Made by a program: the position numbers and the translations under genes. The notes beneath the pieces are model-generated. The model was not told the origin of the DNA. It saw only the letters and a list, made by a program, of their open reading frames with translations, and made no database searches. Shown here piece after piece: positions 53,362-61,241 of a DNA stretch of 64,000 nucleotides (the stretch's first letter is position 1; the number at the start of each line of letters is the position of its first letter). The stretch lies in NCBI RefSeq assembly GCF_000172175.1, contig NZ_ABJL02000008.1, positions 3,162,001 to 3,226,000 of the forward strand, given 5' to 3'. This stretch comes from Bacteroides intestinalis DSM 17393 (GTDB taxonomy: Bacteria > Bacteroidota > Bacteroidia > Bacteroidales > Bacteroidaceae).

Positions 53362-55671
53362 ATGAGAAAACATGCAATGGCGGCCTGCCTGTTGATGGCA
53401 ACGCTGAGTGTCTGTGCGCAGACGCATGAGAAAGACAGCTTGCGGGTGATAAACCTGCAGGAAGTAGAAGTTATCTCTACCCGTGCCACGGGAACCACAC
53501 CTGTGGCGTTTACCAATGTTAGTAAAGAACAACTTAAAAAACAGAATTTCGGGCAAGACCTGCCCTATTTATTAAGCATGATACCTTCTGCCATTACAAC
53601 AAGTGATGCAGGAGCCGGTATCGGTTATACCACCTTGCGCATACGCGGCACAGATGGCACGCGAATCAATGTCACCGCCAACGGTATTCCTATCAATGAT
53701 GCAGAAAGCCACACCGTATTCTGGGTAAACCTGCCTGATTTTGCCTCTTCCGTAAAAGACTTACAAGTGCAACGAGGCGCAGGTACTTCCACCAATGGTG
53801 CAGGTGCATTCGGTGGTAGTATCAATATGCAAACAGGAGATTTTTCATTGAAACCGTATGCCGAAATCAACGCATCTTACGGCTCATTCAATACTCACAA
53901 AGAGACAGTGAAAGTAGGTACCGGACTTATCAACGAACATTGGTCTTTTGACGTACGGTTATCCAATATCAGTTCGGATGGTTATATAGACCGGGCATCC
54001 GTTGGCTTAAATTCCTACTATGCTCAGGGTGGATATTATAATGACAACACATCGGTGAAACTGATCACTTTCGGCGGAAAAGAGCGTACTTATCATGCAT
54101 GGAATTATGCCAGCAAAGATCAAATGGCAGTATTCGGACGCCGTTTCAATTCTTGCGGATACATGTATATTGGAGATAAAAGCGGAGGGATACATCAACC
54201 GGAGATTGATTACGATTATGGTGTCAAAGAAGCCGATCAACTGATCAAAAATGGTGGCACTTTCCACTTCTATGATGACCAGACAGATAACTATGTACAA
54301 AAGAACTATCACTTGTTAGTCAACCACACTTTTACTCCGCAATGGCGTCTGAATGCCGGCTTGCACTATACCACAGGAGATGGATATTATCAGGAATACA
54401 AGATTGGACGTAAATTGGTAGAATATGGCATGAAACCCTATGAAGTAAGTGGAGAAAACGTAACCAAAAGCGACCTTGTTCGTAAAAAAGCAATGGATAA
54501 CTGGTTTGGTGGAGGAATCTTCTCCGTAAGTTATACCAATGACCGGCTGAACGCTTCACTGGGTGGCGGTCTGAATCGTTATGATGGCGACCATTTCGGT
54601 AAAGTACTGTGGGTGAAGAACTATCTGGGGCAACTGAATCCTGATAATGATTACTACCGCAACAACGCTACTAAAAATGATGGAAATATCTATCTGAAAG
54701 CCAACTATGAGTTAGGTGGTGGTGTCAGTGCATACGCCGATCTGCAATACCGTCACATCACCTACAAGATGCATGGCCGGAATGACAAATGGAACGATGA
54801 TACGAACGCACTTCAAACCCTGCATATTGAAGATAAGTTCGACTTCTTCAACCCGAAAGCCGGTTTGTTCTGGCAGATCAATACTAACAACCGTCTATAT
54901 GGTTCATTCAGTGTAGCCCATAAAGAACCTACGCGCAATAACTATACCGACGGAAAGTTAACCGAACATCCCAAAGCAGAACGCTTATTCGACTATGAAC
55001 TGGGATATACCTTTGCCAACTCATGGTTAAATCTGGGCGCTAATCTCTATTACATGGATTATAAAAACCAACTGGTATTGACAGGCGAAAAGAATGAAAT
55101 TGGCGAAGCTGTAGCAGCCAATGTACCCGACAGTTATCGCATGGGTATAGAACTCATGGCTGGATTGAAACTGAACTGTGGTTTCCAATGGGATATCAAT
55201 GCCACCTTTAGCCGTAATCGTGTAGAGAACTTCTCCGAAACACTGTACGAATGGGAGGACCCTACTACCGAAGCCTGGAAAATAGATCGTGGCAATACTC
55301 CTATCTCTTTCTCACCGGACTTTATTCTGAACAATCGTTTCAGTTATACGTATAGAGGATTTGAAGCATCCCTGCAATCCCAATACGTCAGCAAGCAGTA
55401 TATGACCAATGCTAAACGTGATGACCAAATATTGGATGCTTACTTCGTTAGCAATCTGAACCTGGCATATACCTTCAAACTGCCTCGCATGAAGTCAGTC
55501 ACAGTGGGTTGTACGATATATAACCTGTTCAATGAAACATACGAAAATAATGGTTTCGCAGGTAGCGGATATTCCCTCAATGATGCAGGAGAAAAAGAAC
55601 GTTACAGCTATGCAACCTATGCTGCACAAGCCGGAACCAATGTACTGGGACATATTTCTTTGAGTTTTTAA
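53362..55671 (+). CDS. TonB-dependent receptor for thiamine compounds
   Basis: 769 residues: signal peptide (to ~19), TonB box region (VINLQEVEVISTRATG), plug (TTLRIRGTDGTRINVTANGI, GAGTSTNGAGAFGGSINMQT) and a 22-strand barrel ending NVLGHISLSF. First gene behind the TPP riboswitch and three bases before the PnuT-type transporter, so its ligand is very likely thiamine or a thiamine phosphate. Gut Bacteroides are known to have this riboswitch-controlled receptor with PnuT and thiamine pyrophosphokinase. It lacks the carboxypeptidase-like N-terminal domain of SusC and the STN domain of the receptor at 49062. Confidence 0.92.
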   Translation: MRKHAMAACLLMATLSVCAQTHEKDSLRVINLQEVEVISTRATGTTPVAFTNVSKEQLKKQNFGQDLPYLLSMIPSAITTSDAGAGIGYTTLRIRGTDGTRINVTANGIPINDAESHTVFWVNLPDFASSVKDLQVQRGAGTSTNGAGAFGGSINMQTGDFSLKPYAEINASYGSFNTHKETVKVGTGLINEHWSFDVRLSNISSDGYIDRASVGLNSYYAQGGYYNDNTSVKLITFGGKERTYHAWNYASKDQMAVFGRRFNSCGYMYIGDKSGGIHQPEIDYDYGVKEADQLIKNGGTFHFYDDQTDNYVQKNYHLLVNHTFTPQWRLNAGLHYTTGDGYYQEYKIGRKLVEYGMKPYEVSGENVTKSDLVRKKAMDNWFGGGIFSVSYTNDRLNASLGGGLNRYDGDHFGKVLWVKNYLGQLNPDNDYYRNNATKNDGNIYLKANYELGGGVSAYADLQYRHITYKMHGRNDKWNDDTNALQTLHIEDKFDFFNPKAGLFWQINTNNRLYGSFSVAHKEPTRNNYTDGKLTEHPKAERLFDYELGYTFANSWLNLGANLYYMDYKNQLVLTGEKNEIGEAVAANVPDSYRMGIELMAGLKLNCGFQWDINATFSRNRVENFSETLYEWEDPTTEAWKIDRGNTPISFSPDFILNNRFSYTYRGFEASLQSQYVSKQYMTNAKRDDQILDAYFVSNLNLAYTFKLPRMKSVTVGCTIYNLFNETYENNGFAGSGYSLNDAGEKERYSYATYAAQAGTNVLGHISLSF

Positions 55672-55674
55672 AGC

Positions 55675-56277
55675 ATGGAACAAACTCTCGAAATTATCGG
55701 AACCATCGTTGGTCTTGTCTACCTCTGGTTAGAATACCGGGCGAGTATCTATCTTTGGATAGCGGGCATCATCATGCCTGCTATCTACATTTTCGTCTAT
55801 TACGATGCCGGACTGTATGCTGACTTCGGCATAAATATCTATTATCTGGGGGCGGCCGTCTACGGTTGGATGATGTGGAAATACGGTAGTTTTGTAAGAC
55901 GAAAACTTCATCTACGTATCAAAGAAGGGCAGCAGGAACTTCCCATTACCCGTATGCCGATGAAATATTACCTGCCCCTCGGCATTATATTCGCCGTTAC
56001 TTTTGTCGGCATTGCCTGGATACTCATTCGTTTCACCAACAGTAATGTACCCTGGCTTGATTCTTTCACCACTGCCCTCAGTATCGTAGGCATGTGGATG
56101 CTGGCACGAAAATATGTAGAACAGTGGTGGGCATGGATTGTGGTGGACATTGTCAGTGCAGGACTCTATGTTTACAAAGACCTCAATTTCACAGCAGGAC
56201 TATATGCTCTTTATACAATAATCGCTATCTTTGGCTACCTCAAATGGAAGAGGATGATGGAAAGAGTGGTAGAGTGA
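55675..56277 (+). CDS. pnuT: PnuT thiamine transporter (PnuC-like)
   Basis: 200 residues, about seven to eight transmembrane helices (IIGTIVGLVYLWLEYRASIY, YLPLGIIFAVTFVGIAWILI and so on), with the PnuC-family blocks WLEYRAS, WIAGIIMPAIYIFVYYDAGL and WWAWIVVDIVSAGLYVYKDL. PnuC proteins carry nicotinamide riboside; the PnuT branch carries thiamine across the inner membrane by facilitated diffusion, trapped afterwards by phosphorylation. Its position between the riboswitch-controlled receptor (3-base gap) and thiamine pyrophosphokinase supports thiamine. The last few codons and the following bases belong to a repeat fragment (56271-56305). Confidence 0.93.
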   Translation: MEQTLEIIGTIVGLVYLWLEYRASIYLWIAGIIMPAIYIFVYYDAGLYADFGINIYYLGAAVYGWMMWKYGSFVRRKLHLRIKEGQQELPITRMPMKYYLPLGIIFAVTFVGIAWILIRFTNSNVPWLDSFTTALSIVGMWMLARKYVEQWWAWIVVDIVSAGLYVYKDLNFTAGLYALYTIIAIFGYLKWKRMMERVVE

Positions 56278-56305
56278 TAAGGTAATAAGGTGGTAAAGTG
56301 ATAAA
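56271..56305. repeat. Fragment of the dispersed palindromic element
   Basis: GTGATAAGGTAATAAGGTGG and following TAAAGTGATAAAAG resemble the reverse complement of the right arm of the elements at 40579-40671 and 59284-59395. It covers the pnuT stop codon region and the gap before the thiamine pyrophosphokinase gene. Confidence 0.5.
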
Positions 56306-56312
56306 AGAAACA

Positions 56313-57023
56313 ATGATGAAAGAAAATAATAATAAGAATTCAGTGGAACTTTGTGTTCTCTGTGGTGAACCGGAAGCAGTAATCTTAGCCAATGGTGATT
56401 ATCCGACCCATCCTATACCTTTGCAGATACTGGCATACGCTCCTTATATCATTTGCTGTGATGGCGGTGCAAATGCTTATATAGATCGCGGCAACGTACC
56501 TGATGTTATTATCGGTGACGGAGATTCCCTGAGTGAAGAAAACCGCCGGAAATACAGTCATATTCTTCATTACATCTCCGACCAGGAAACCAACGACCAA
56601 ACTAAAGCCGTAAACTTCCTTTTATCACAAGGTAAAAAAAACATCGCTATCGTAGGAGCCACAGGCAAACGGGAAGACCATACTTTAGGAAATATCAGCC
56701 TGCTCATTGATTATATGCGTACCGGAGCTCATGTCCGCATGCTGACCGATTATGGTATTTTCATTCCCTGCCATGACACCTGTTCTTTCCCCAGCCAACC
56801 AGGGCAACAGATTTCGATCATAAACTTTGGTGCCCATAACCTGCGAGGTGAAGGCTTGGTATACCCTCTCAGTGACTTCACTAACTGGTGGCAAGGTACA
56901 CTGAACGAAAGCACGGAAACAGAATTCACCATTCACGCAGAAGGGGAATACTTGGTAATTATGAATTACCTTTCCTCTCCGCTACCTCCACAAAGTACAC
57001 ACTCAGACATATCATTCCGATAG
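56313..57023 (+). CDS. thiN: Thiamine pyrophosphokinase
   Basis: 236 residues from the ATG at 56313; an upstream in-frame GTG at 56298 lies in a repeat fragment and is less likely. It converts thiamine to thiamine pyrophosphate using ATP. Family blocks: ICCDGGANAYIDRGNVPDVI, IGDGDSLSEE, DQETNDQTKAVNFLL and GATGKREDHTLGN. Third gene of the thiamine operon; phosphorylation traps the imported vitamin and its product feeds back on the riboswitch. The 3' end overlaps the convergent EamA gene by 65 bases, so the last ~20 residues (SSPLPPQSTHSDISFR) are encoded within the neighbour's sequence on the other strand. Confidence 0.92.
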   Translation: MMKENNNKNSVELCVLCGEPEAVILANGDYPTHPIPLQILAYAPYIICCDGGANAYIDRGNVPDVIIGDGDSLSEENRRKYSHILHYISDQETNDQTKAVNFLLSQGKKNIAIVGATGKREDHTLGNISLLIDYMRTGAHVRMLTDYGIFIPCHDTCSFPSQPGQQISIINFGAHNLRGEGLVYPLSDFTNWWQGTLNESTETEFTIHAEGEYLVIMNYLSSPLPPQSTHSDISFR

Positions 57024-57873
57024 CCACCCCCTGTTCCCAGGTAAAGCGGTCTTGCCCCACGATATAAGAAACGACGGTCGTCACAATCAGTATCAGATAG
57101 CCATACATGGCCACTACGGTTGTCTTCAGATATTTCAATCCGATGGGCATCAACCAATAACTAAGGTAAGTAGGAAAAATAAGGATGAACGCCAAAATCA
57201 TCCACGGCATCCAGTGCCAGGTTCCATGTGCTGCGTCGGTGAACAACGGCGCGTCCCAGCCCAAGATAGTAGATATCACCAGACCGGACAGCGCCGCGCC
57301 CCCAAACACATATTTCATTACGGTCACCAAGCCGATCTCTTCCAGCAATTTCTTACTCAGAATCAGATAAATGGCAAAGAACACCGAACTGAGCAGGCAC
57401 AACATATTACCTGTAAAGGCATCATGTGCCAAGTCATCGCTGCCTTGAGTCAATATACACAGCAATGCACCACCGAAACCGAGGGAAATACCGATAATTT
57501 TCATCAGTGTAGCCCGCTCGTGCAGAAAGAGAACGGAGATAAGAAATACCCAGATAGGTTGCAGGGAATTGAATATGGCACTACTGACAGGCGTCGTCTT
57601 ACTGATACCCAGCAAATAGCAGAACATAAAACCATACATGCCGAATGCTCCCAGACAAAGTAACCCGATACGCTGCCGCCGTGTGATAGGTGCTTCTTTC
57701 ACAAACCAGCCTGTCACCCAGAACGCTATAGCAGCAAAAGTACAACGCACCGTGACACCCGTCAATGCACCTATCCACACGGGCAGCAGGAATTTCAGGG
57801 CATTCATATTCAATCCCGCAAATATTCGCGAGACTACCAAACTTAAATTGGCCTCCAGTTTCTTATCTTTCAT
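56959..57873 (-). CDS. EamA-family (DMT superfamily) transporter
   Basis: 304 residues with ten predicted transmembrane helices in two EamA repeats: first FKFLLPVWIGALTGVTVRC to LHERATLMKIIGISLGFGGA, second NMLCLLSSVFFAIYLILSKK to WEQGVAIGMICLSVYFVEVA. Such proteins are drug/metabolite exporters or permeases of amino acids, nucleosides or sugars; the substrate cannot be told. It converges on the thiamine operon and overlaps its end by 65 bases. Whether it has a role in vitamin transport is unknown. The divergent neighbour is the toxin-antitoxin pair. Confidence 0.92.
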   Translation of the reverse strand: MKDKKLEANLSLVVSRIFAGLNMNALKFLLPVWIGALTGVTVRCTFAAIAFWVTGWFVKEAPITRRQRIGLLCLGAFGMYGFMFCYLLGISKTTPVSSAIFNSLQPIWVFLISVLFLHERATLMKIIGISLGFGGALLCILTQGSDDLAHDAFTGNMLCLLSSVFFAIYLILSKKLLEEIGLVTVMKYVFGGAALSGLVISTILGWDAPLFTDAAHGTWHWMPWMILAFILIFPTYLSYWLMPIGLKYLKTTVVAMYGYLILIVTTVVSYIVGQDRFTWEQGVAIGMICLSVYFVEVAERKGNS

Positions 57874-58000
57874 TCGGATATCGCAATTTTGGTTTCAAGG
57901 CAGAGAACGCAGGGAAAAGAAAATTGTTCAACGTGCATGGATATTCCAAAACTATTCGTATCTTTAGGATGTTCTATGAAAAACAAAAAAGGATAGCCCT

Positions 58001-58192
58001 ATGAAAAGTAAAGAAGAAAAAGACACACTGCGTACCGAAACGCAAGATGAACCTAAGAGCAAAGAACAAGTGCTTGTATTCTCTCATCAACTGCGCCGGG
58101 AAGTTGAAACCGCCTGCTGCCAATTGGATAACCGCGAAGGACAGAATAACTTAACAATAAACAAGGAGGTAGCAGAATGGCTAAGCAAGTAA
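58001..58192 (+). CDS. Putative antitoxin, 63 aa
   Basis: A very charged small protein (MKSKEEKDTLRTETQDEPKS, LVFSHQLRREVETACCQL, NLTINKEVAEWLSK). No DNA-binding fold is obvious in this length. It overlaps the start of the following ParE/RelE-type toxin gene by 16 bases, the normal arrangement for type II antitoxins. A strong Shine-Dalgarno (AAGGAGG) for the toxin lies inside its last codons. Antitoxin identity is therefore by position only. It is shorter than most ParD/RelB proteins. Confidence 0.55.
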   Translation: MKSKEEKDTLRTETQDEPKSKEQVLVFSHQLRREVETACCQLDNREGQNNLTINKEVAEWLSK

Positions 58193-58488
58193 TATGGTCG
58201 CTCGTCGCCAAGAAACAGTTGAAGGAAGCATTCCAGATACTAAAACTAAAGAATGGGAATAATGAGGTTGGTGAAGTGCTCTATGTACAATTACAGAACA
58301 TATTACACCGCATCAGCATGAATCCGTTCATCGGACAAACAACAGAAATAGAGAACATACGCTACATTATTCCTCACCCGGGATATACACTTTTCTATCG
58401 ACATAGCCTCAAGAAGATAGAAGTTGTTGTACTATGGGACAACCGACTAAAGATGGGGGAACTGAAGGTAATCCCCAAAAAGGAATGA
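58177..58488 (+). CDS. ParE/RelE-family toxin
   Basis: 103 residues with the RelE/ParE pattern: N-terminal strand VIWSLVAKKQLKEAFQIL, the middle block HRISMNPFIGQTTEIENIRY, then strands IIPHPGYTLFYRHSLKKIEV and VVLWDNRLK, which ends the family's C-terminal strand. RelE-type proteins cut mRNA on the ribosome and ParE types poison gyrase; this sequence does not allow a firm choice, though lack of the RelE catalytic cluster leans to ParE. It is preceded by AAGGAGG eight bases upstream, a rare strong Shine-Dalgarno for this genome. The pair sits between EamA (divergent) and a convergent hypothetical gene. Confidence 0.75.
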   Translation: MAKQVIWSLVAKKQLKEAFQILKLKNGNNEVGEVLYVQLQNILHRISMNPFIGQTTEIENIRYIIPHPGYTLFYRHSLKKIEVVVLWDNRLKMGELKVIPKKE

Positions 58489-58510
58489 GATGTAAATAAG
58501 CAGCAAATTA

Positions 58511-59224
58511 TTATTGAACAAATTCCATAGCATGCCATGCATACCATTTTTGTGTGAACTCATCACCCAAGTTGTATTGACTGGCAACATTACGTACTGT
58601 CTCCAAATTCAAATTATCAGGTAAACGGAGAAGTGCGTTTGCAGCACAGAGGTTTTTGTATTCTTCATCAAGAATAATCCTTTTACGGAGAGACAGATTA
58701 TCATCCCCGATATAAGTCCTGTGACTTACCATGCGTTCTGACACCAGCCTGCCAATCATGACACCTTGCTCTGATATAAAATAATATGAATTATCAGGTT
58801 GCCTGACATAAAGAGTATTATTATTTTTCAAGCTAAAATACTCAAATGTATTATAATTACCAGTTTCCAGATTATAATATCTAAGGTAACGCTCTCTGTA
58901 TCTCTGCATAAAATGTGAAGTATACTCAATAACAAGAGGATGTCTATAGCTCGACAATGCAATATATCCGTAAGTTTCCTGACCGGTTATCGGAGCGTAA
59001 ATAAGAAGTGAAAAACTTTCATTGAGAGCAAGAAAGGCAATGGTCCAAGAATTATTCCGCTTTGTCGTGACTACCATTCTTTTAGTAAATCTTCCGATAA
59101 AGTGTTCTTGCCTGTAGCGCTTTCCACAACGATCCATAAATAAATCGATTTTGGTCTGCAATATTGAAAAATCTTTCATTGCTTCAGCATATAACTCTTC
59201 GGACGACATTGACGATACAAACAT
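58511..59224 (-). CDS. Hypothetical protein, 237 aa
   Basis: A soluble-looking protein with no signal peptide or transmembrane helix, rich in aromatic residues (HFMQRYRERYLRYYNLETGN, YVRQPDNSYYFISEQG, KWYAWHAMEFVQ). I do not recognise a family. The middle part (~65-150) looks beta-rich, with TSHFMQRYRERY as a conserved-looking helix. It ends 22 bases from the toxin gene on the other strand. A TACCTTTG -7 box lies about 210 bases upstream, with the palindromic repeat element in the presumed leader. Length and coding character support a real gene. Confidence 0.65.
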   Translation of the reverse strand: MFVSSMSSEELYAEAMKDFSILQTKIDLFMDRCGKRYRQEHFIGRFTKRMVVTTKRNNSWTIAFLALNESFSLLIYAPITGQETYGYIALSSYRHPLVIEYTSHFMQRYRERYLRYYNLETGNYNTFEYFSLKNNNTLYVRQPDNSYYFISEQGVMIGRLVSERMVSHRTYIGDDNLSLRKRIILDEEYKNLCAANALLRLPDNLNLETVRNVASQYNLGDEFTQKWYAWHAMEFVQ

Positions 59225-59283
59225 GTTTTTATCTTGTTTATGGTTAATGCGAACCAGAAATTGAATAAATGCCTTTCTTACAG

Positions 59284-59395
59284 GTTATGAATAAAGTGTG
59301 ATAAAGTGGTAGGGTGATAAAGTGATAGCGGGATAACGCTCTGTGATATATAGTGCAGCTACTTTATCACCCTACCACTTTATCACTCTTTTATT
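59284..59395. repeat. Dispersed palindromic element, copy 2, with 26-bp perfect inverted repeat
   Basis: The arms 59298-59323 (GTGATAAAGTGGTAGGGTGA...) and 59361-59386 are exactly complementary over 26 bases, with a 37-base interior containing GGGATAACGCTCTGTGATAT as in copy 1 (40579-40671). The outer flanks also match copy 1. It is the stronger palindrome of the two. Confidence 0.85.
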
Positions 59396-59431
59396 TTTAT
59401 TCCTTGTTCGCAATATTAATGAATATGGGTA

Positions 59432-59439
59432 CAAAGGTA
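59432..59439 (-). promoter_or_regulatory. Possible -7 box of the 237-aa gene
   Basis: On the minus strand TACCTTTG fits TAnnTTTG. It would give a leader of about 200 bases that includes the palindromic element. Confidence 0.35.
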
Positions 59440-59616
59440 TAAAAAAACAATCCAACATAGTTAGCAGAGGCCTTTTTTCATGTTATAATATTATCCTTGA
59501 GTAGCTGCTGATTTTTTGGATGGTCTGAATCCCTCGAACACATCATATATTTCATGCAAACAAATGATGCGTTTGCCATAAGTAGATGGTGTGTTTCCCA
59601 CAGTTGAATAAGACAA

Positions 59617-59726
59617 ATGCCACACTCTAACGGATAATTAGTGTGGCATTTACCCCATTAGAGTGTGGCATTTCAGTCATTAAGATGTGGCATTCGGGAA
59701 GATCAAATGTGGCATTTCAGATGGGA
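59617..59726. repeat. 22-bp tandem array, type TGTGGCAT
   Basis: Units of exactly 22 bases start at 59641, 59663 and 59685, with a partial fourth at 59707. Each begins (G/A)TGTGGCAT and the remaining ~13 bases differ. Immediately before, 59618-59625 (ATGCCACA) starts an inverted copy, so TGCCACAC and GTGTGGCA face each other across about 15 bases. It shares the 22-bp period and, on the minus strand, the TGCCAC start with the array at 27990-28077. Confidence 0.8.
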
Positions 59727-59727
59727 T

Positions 59728-59761
59728 TAAAAAAAGAGAGGAGAAGCAATGCCCCTCCTCT
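59728..59761 (-). terminator. Intrinsic terminator of the threonine operon
   Basis: On the minus strand AGAGGAG pairs with CTCCTCT around an 11-base loop and is followed by CTTTTTTT. It lies about 117 bases beyond the thrC stop codon. Confidence 0.8.
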
Positions 59762-59877
59762 TATACTAATTTAAACTTGAATCTGAGTTAAAATTACGGT
59801 TACAAATATACTATATTGAAACACCAAAGTCAAGCTTTCGGGTCTTTATTTCTTTCTGCTTAAAGAAATTCCGCTCC

Positions 59878-61179
59878 TTATAGCGACAACAGATAACTTT
59901 TAAAATCAGCAAATTCCTTGGTCATTGACAGACTTTGCTTTTCACCTTGCATAAAAGCTTTCAGTTTTGCAGGCATCTCTACGCTTTCGCCGATAATACC
60001 TTCCACGGTATCGAGGAATTTTGCCGGATGTGCCGTCTCCAGGAAAACGCCAGTTTCACCTGGTTTCAATCCTTCTTTCAGAGCACGGAAACCACAGGCA
60101 CCATGCGGATCAAGCAGGTAATGACATTCCTTCCACGTCTCACGCATCGTTTCAGCAATCTGTTCATTAGTATAAGTAGTACCACTGATTTCAGCAGAAA
60201 TGGCCGCATGACTGCCTCCATAAAGATCGAGCACACGCGCGAAGTTACTCGGATCGCCCACATCCATAGCATTAGCAATGGTAGCGATAGAAGGACGTGG
60301 AGTATAAACTCCGGTTTGCAAATATTGATAGAAGATATCGTTACGGTTGTTGGCAGCAATGAAACGCTTCACAGGCAATCCCATACGTTTACCAAACAAT
60401 CCGGCAGTGATATTTCCAAAGTTACCGCTCGGAACACAGATAACGGCATCATTCGCTTTGCCTAACTTCTTCAGTTGAGCATAAGCATAGAAGTAATAGA
60501 AAGCCTGCGGTAAGAAGCGTGCTACATTAATGGAATTGGCACTGGTAAGTTGCAGATGCTCATTCAGTTCCTTATCCATAAAAGCAGACTTCACCAACGC
60601 CTGGCAATCATCGAATGTACCGTCTATCTCAAGGGCTGTGATATTCTGTCCGAGAGTCGTAAATTGTTTCTCCTGTATTTCGCTGACTTTCCCTTTAGGA
60701 TAAAGCACATATACATGAATACCCTCCACACCGAGGAAACCATTAGCTACCGCACTTCCCGTATCACCAGAGGTAGCAACCAACACATTGACTTGTTTCT
60801 TACCTTCTTTTCTGATGAAGTATCCTAAAAGACGGGCCATGAAACGTCCGCCCACATCTTTGAAAGCAAGCGTCGGGCCATGGAAAAGTTCGAGTGAATA
60901 AATATCTTCCGTCACCTTCACCAAAGGAACATCAAAATTCAATGTATCGTAAACGATTTGTTTCAATGTTTCGGCAGGTACATCTTCCCCAAAGAAAGCA
61001 TCGGCTACGCGATAGGCAATCTCCTGAAAAGAAAGAGTATCAATACTATCATAAAAATCTTGTGGCAAAGGTTTAATGCTATATGGCATGAAAAGTCCTT
61101 TGTCGGCAGCAAGTCCCTTCACTACGGCTTCTTCCAGGCTGGCATCGGGAGCTTGTTTATTGGTAGAATAATATTTCAT
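59878..61179 (-). CDS. thrC: Threonine synthase
   Basis: 433 residues. PLP enzyme converting O-phosphohomoserine to threonine. Family blocks: N-terminal KYYSTNKQAPDASLEEAVVK, LFHGPTLAFKDVGGRFMARL with the PLP lysine, LVATSGDTGSAVANGF, and CVPSGNFGNITAGLFGKRMG for phosphate/PLP binding. It fits the ~430-residue class found in enteric bacteria and Bacteroides. Last gene of thrA - apgM-like - thrC, 62 bases after the second gene, followed by a terminator. Attenuation or other control of the operon would lie beyond the right edge. Confidence 0.96.
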   Translation of the reverse strand: MKYYSTNKQAPDASLEEAVVKGLAADKGLFMPYSIKPLPQDFYDSIDTLSFQEIAYRVADAFFGEDVPAETLKQIVYDTLNFDVPLVKVTEDIYSLELFHGPTLAFKDVGGRFMARLLGYFIRKEGKKQVNVLVATSGDTGSAVANGFLGVEGIHVYVLYPKGKVSEIQEKQFTTLGQNITALEIDGTFDDCQALVKSAFMDKELNEHLQLTSANSINVARFLPQAFYYFYAYAQLKKLGKANDAVICVPSGNFGNITAGLFGKRMGLPVKRFIAANNRNDIFYQYLQTGVYTPRPSIATIANAMDVGDPSNFARVLDLYGGSHAAISAEISGTTYTNEQIAETMRETWKECHYLLDPHGACGFRALKEGLKPGETGVFLETAHPAKFLDTVEGIIGESVEMPAKLKAFMQGEKQSLSMTKEFADFKSYLLSL

Positions 61180-61241
61180 ATTAAATTAAAAATTAAAGAA
61201 TTAAAAATTAAAGGCTGCGCAAGGCTCTGATGAAATCCGCA

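Larger units (their letters stand above)
59225..59877. other. Intergenic region with repeat elements
   Basis: 653 bases between the hypothetical gene and thrC. It holds a full copy of the palindromic element (59284-59395), a possible -7 box (59432-59439), about 180 bases with nothing recognised, a 22-bp array (59617-59726) and the thr operon terminator (59728-59761). No supported gene. Confidence 0.8.

Noticed and set aside
56298..56312. GTG start of thiamine pyrophosphokinase
   Set aside because: It lies in a repeat fragment; two ATGs directly downstream give a normal start.
59298..59386. Invertible promoter flanked by 26-bp inverted repeats
   Set aside because: The interior is only 37 bases, holds no recognisable promoter, and there is no adjacent tyrosine or serine recombinase gene. 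Known Bacteroides invertible promoters have longer interiors.
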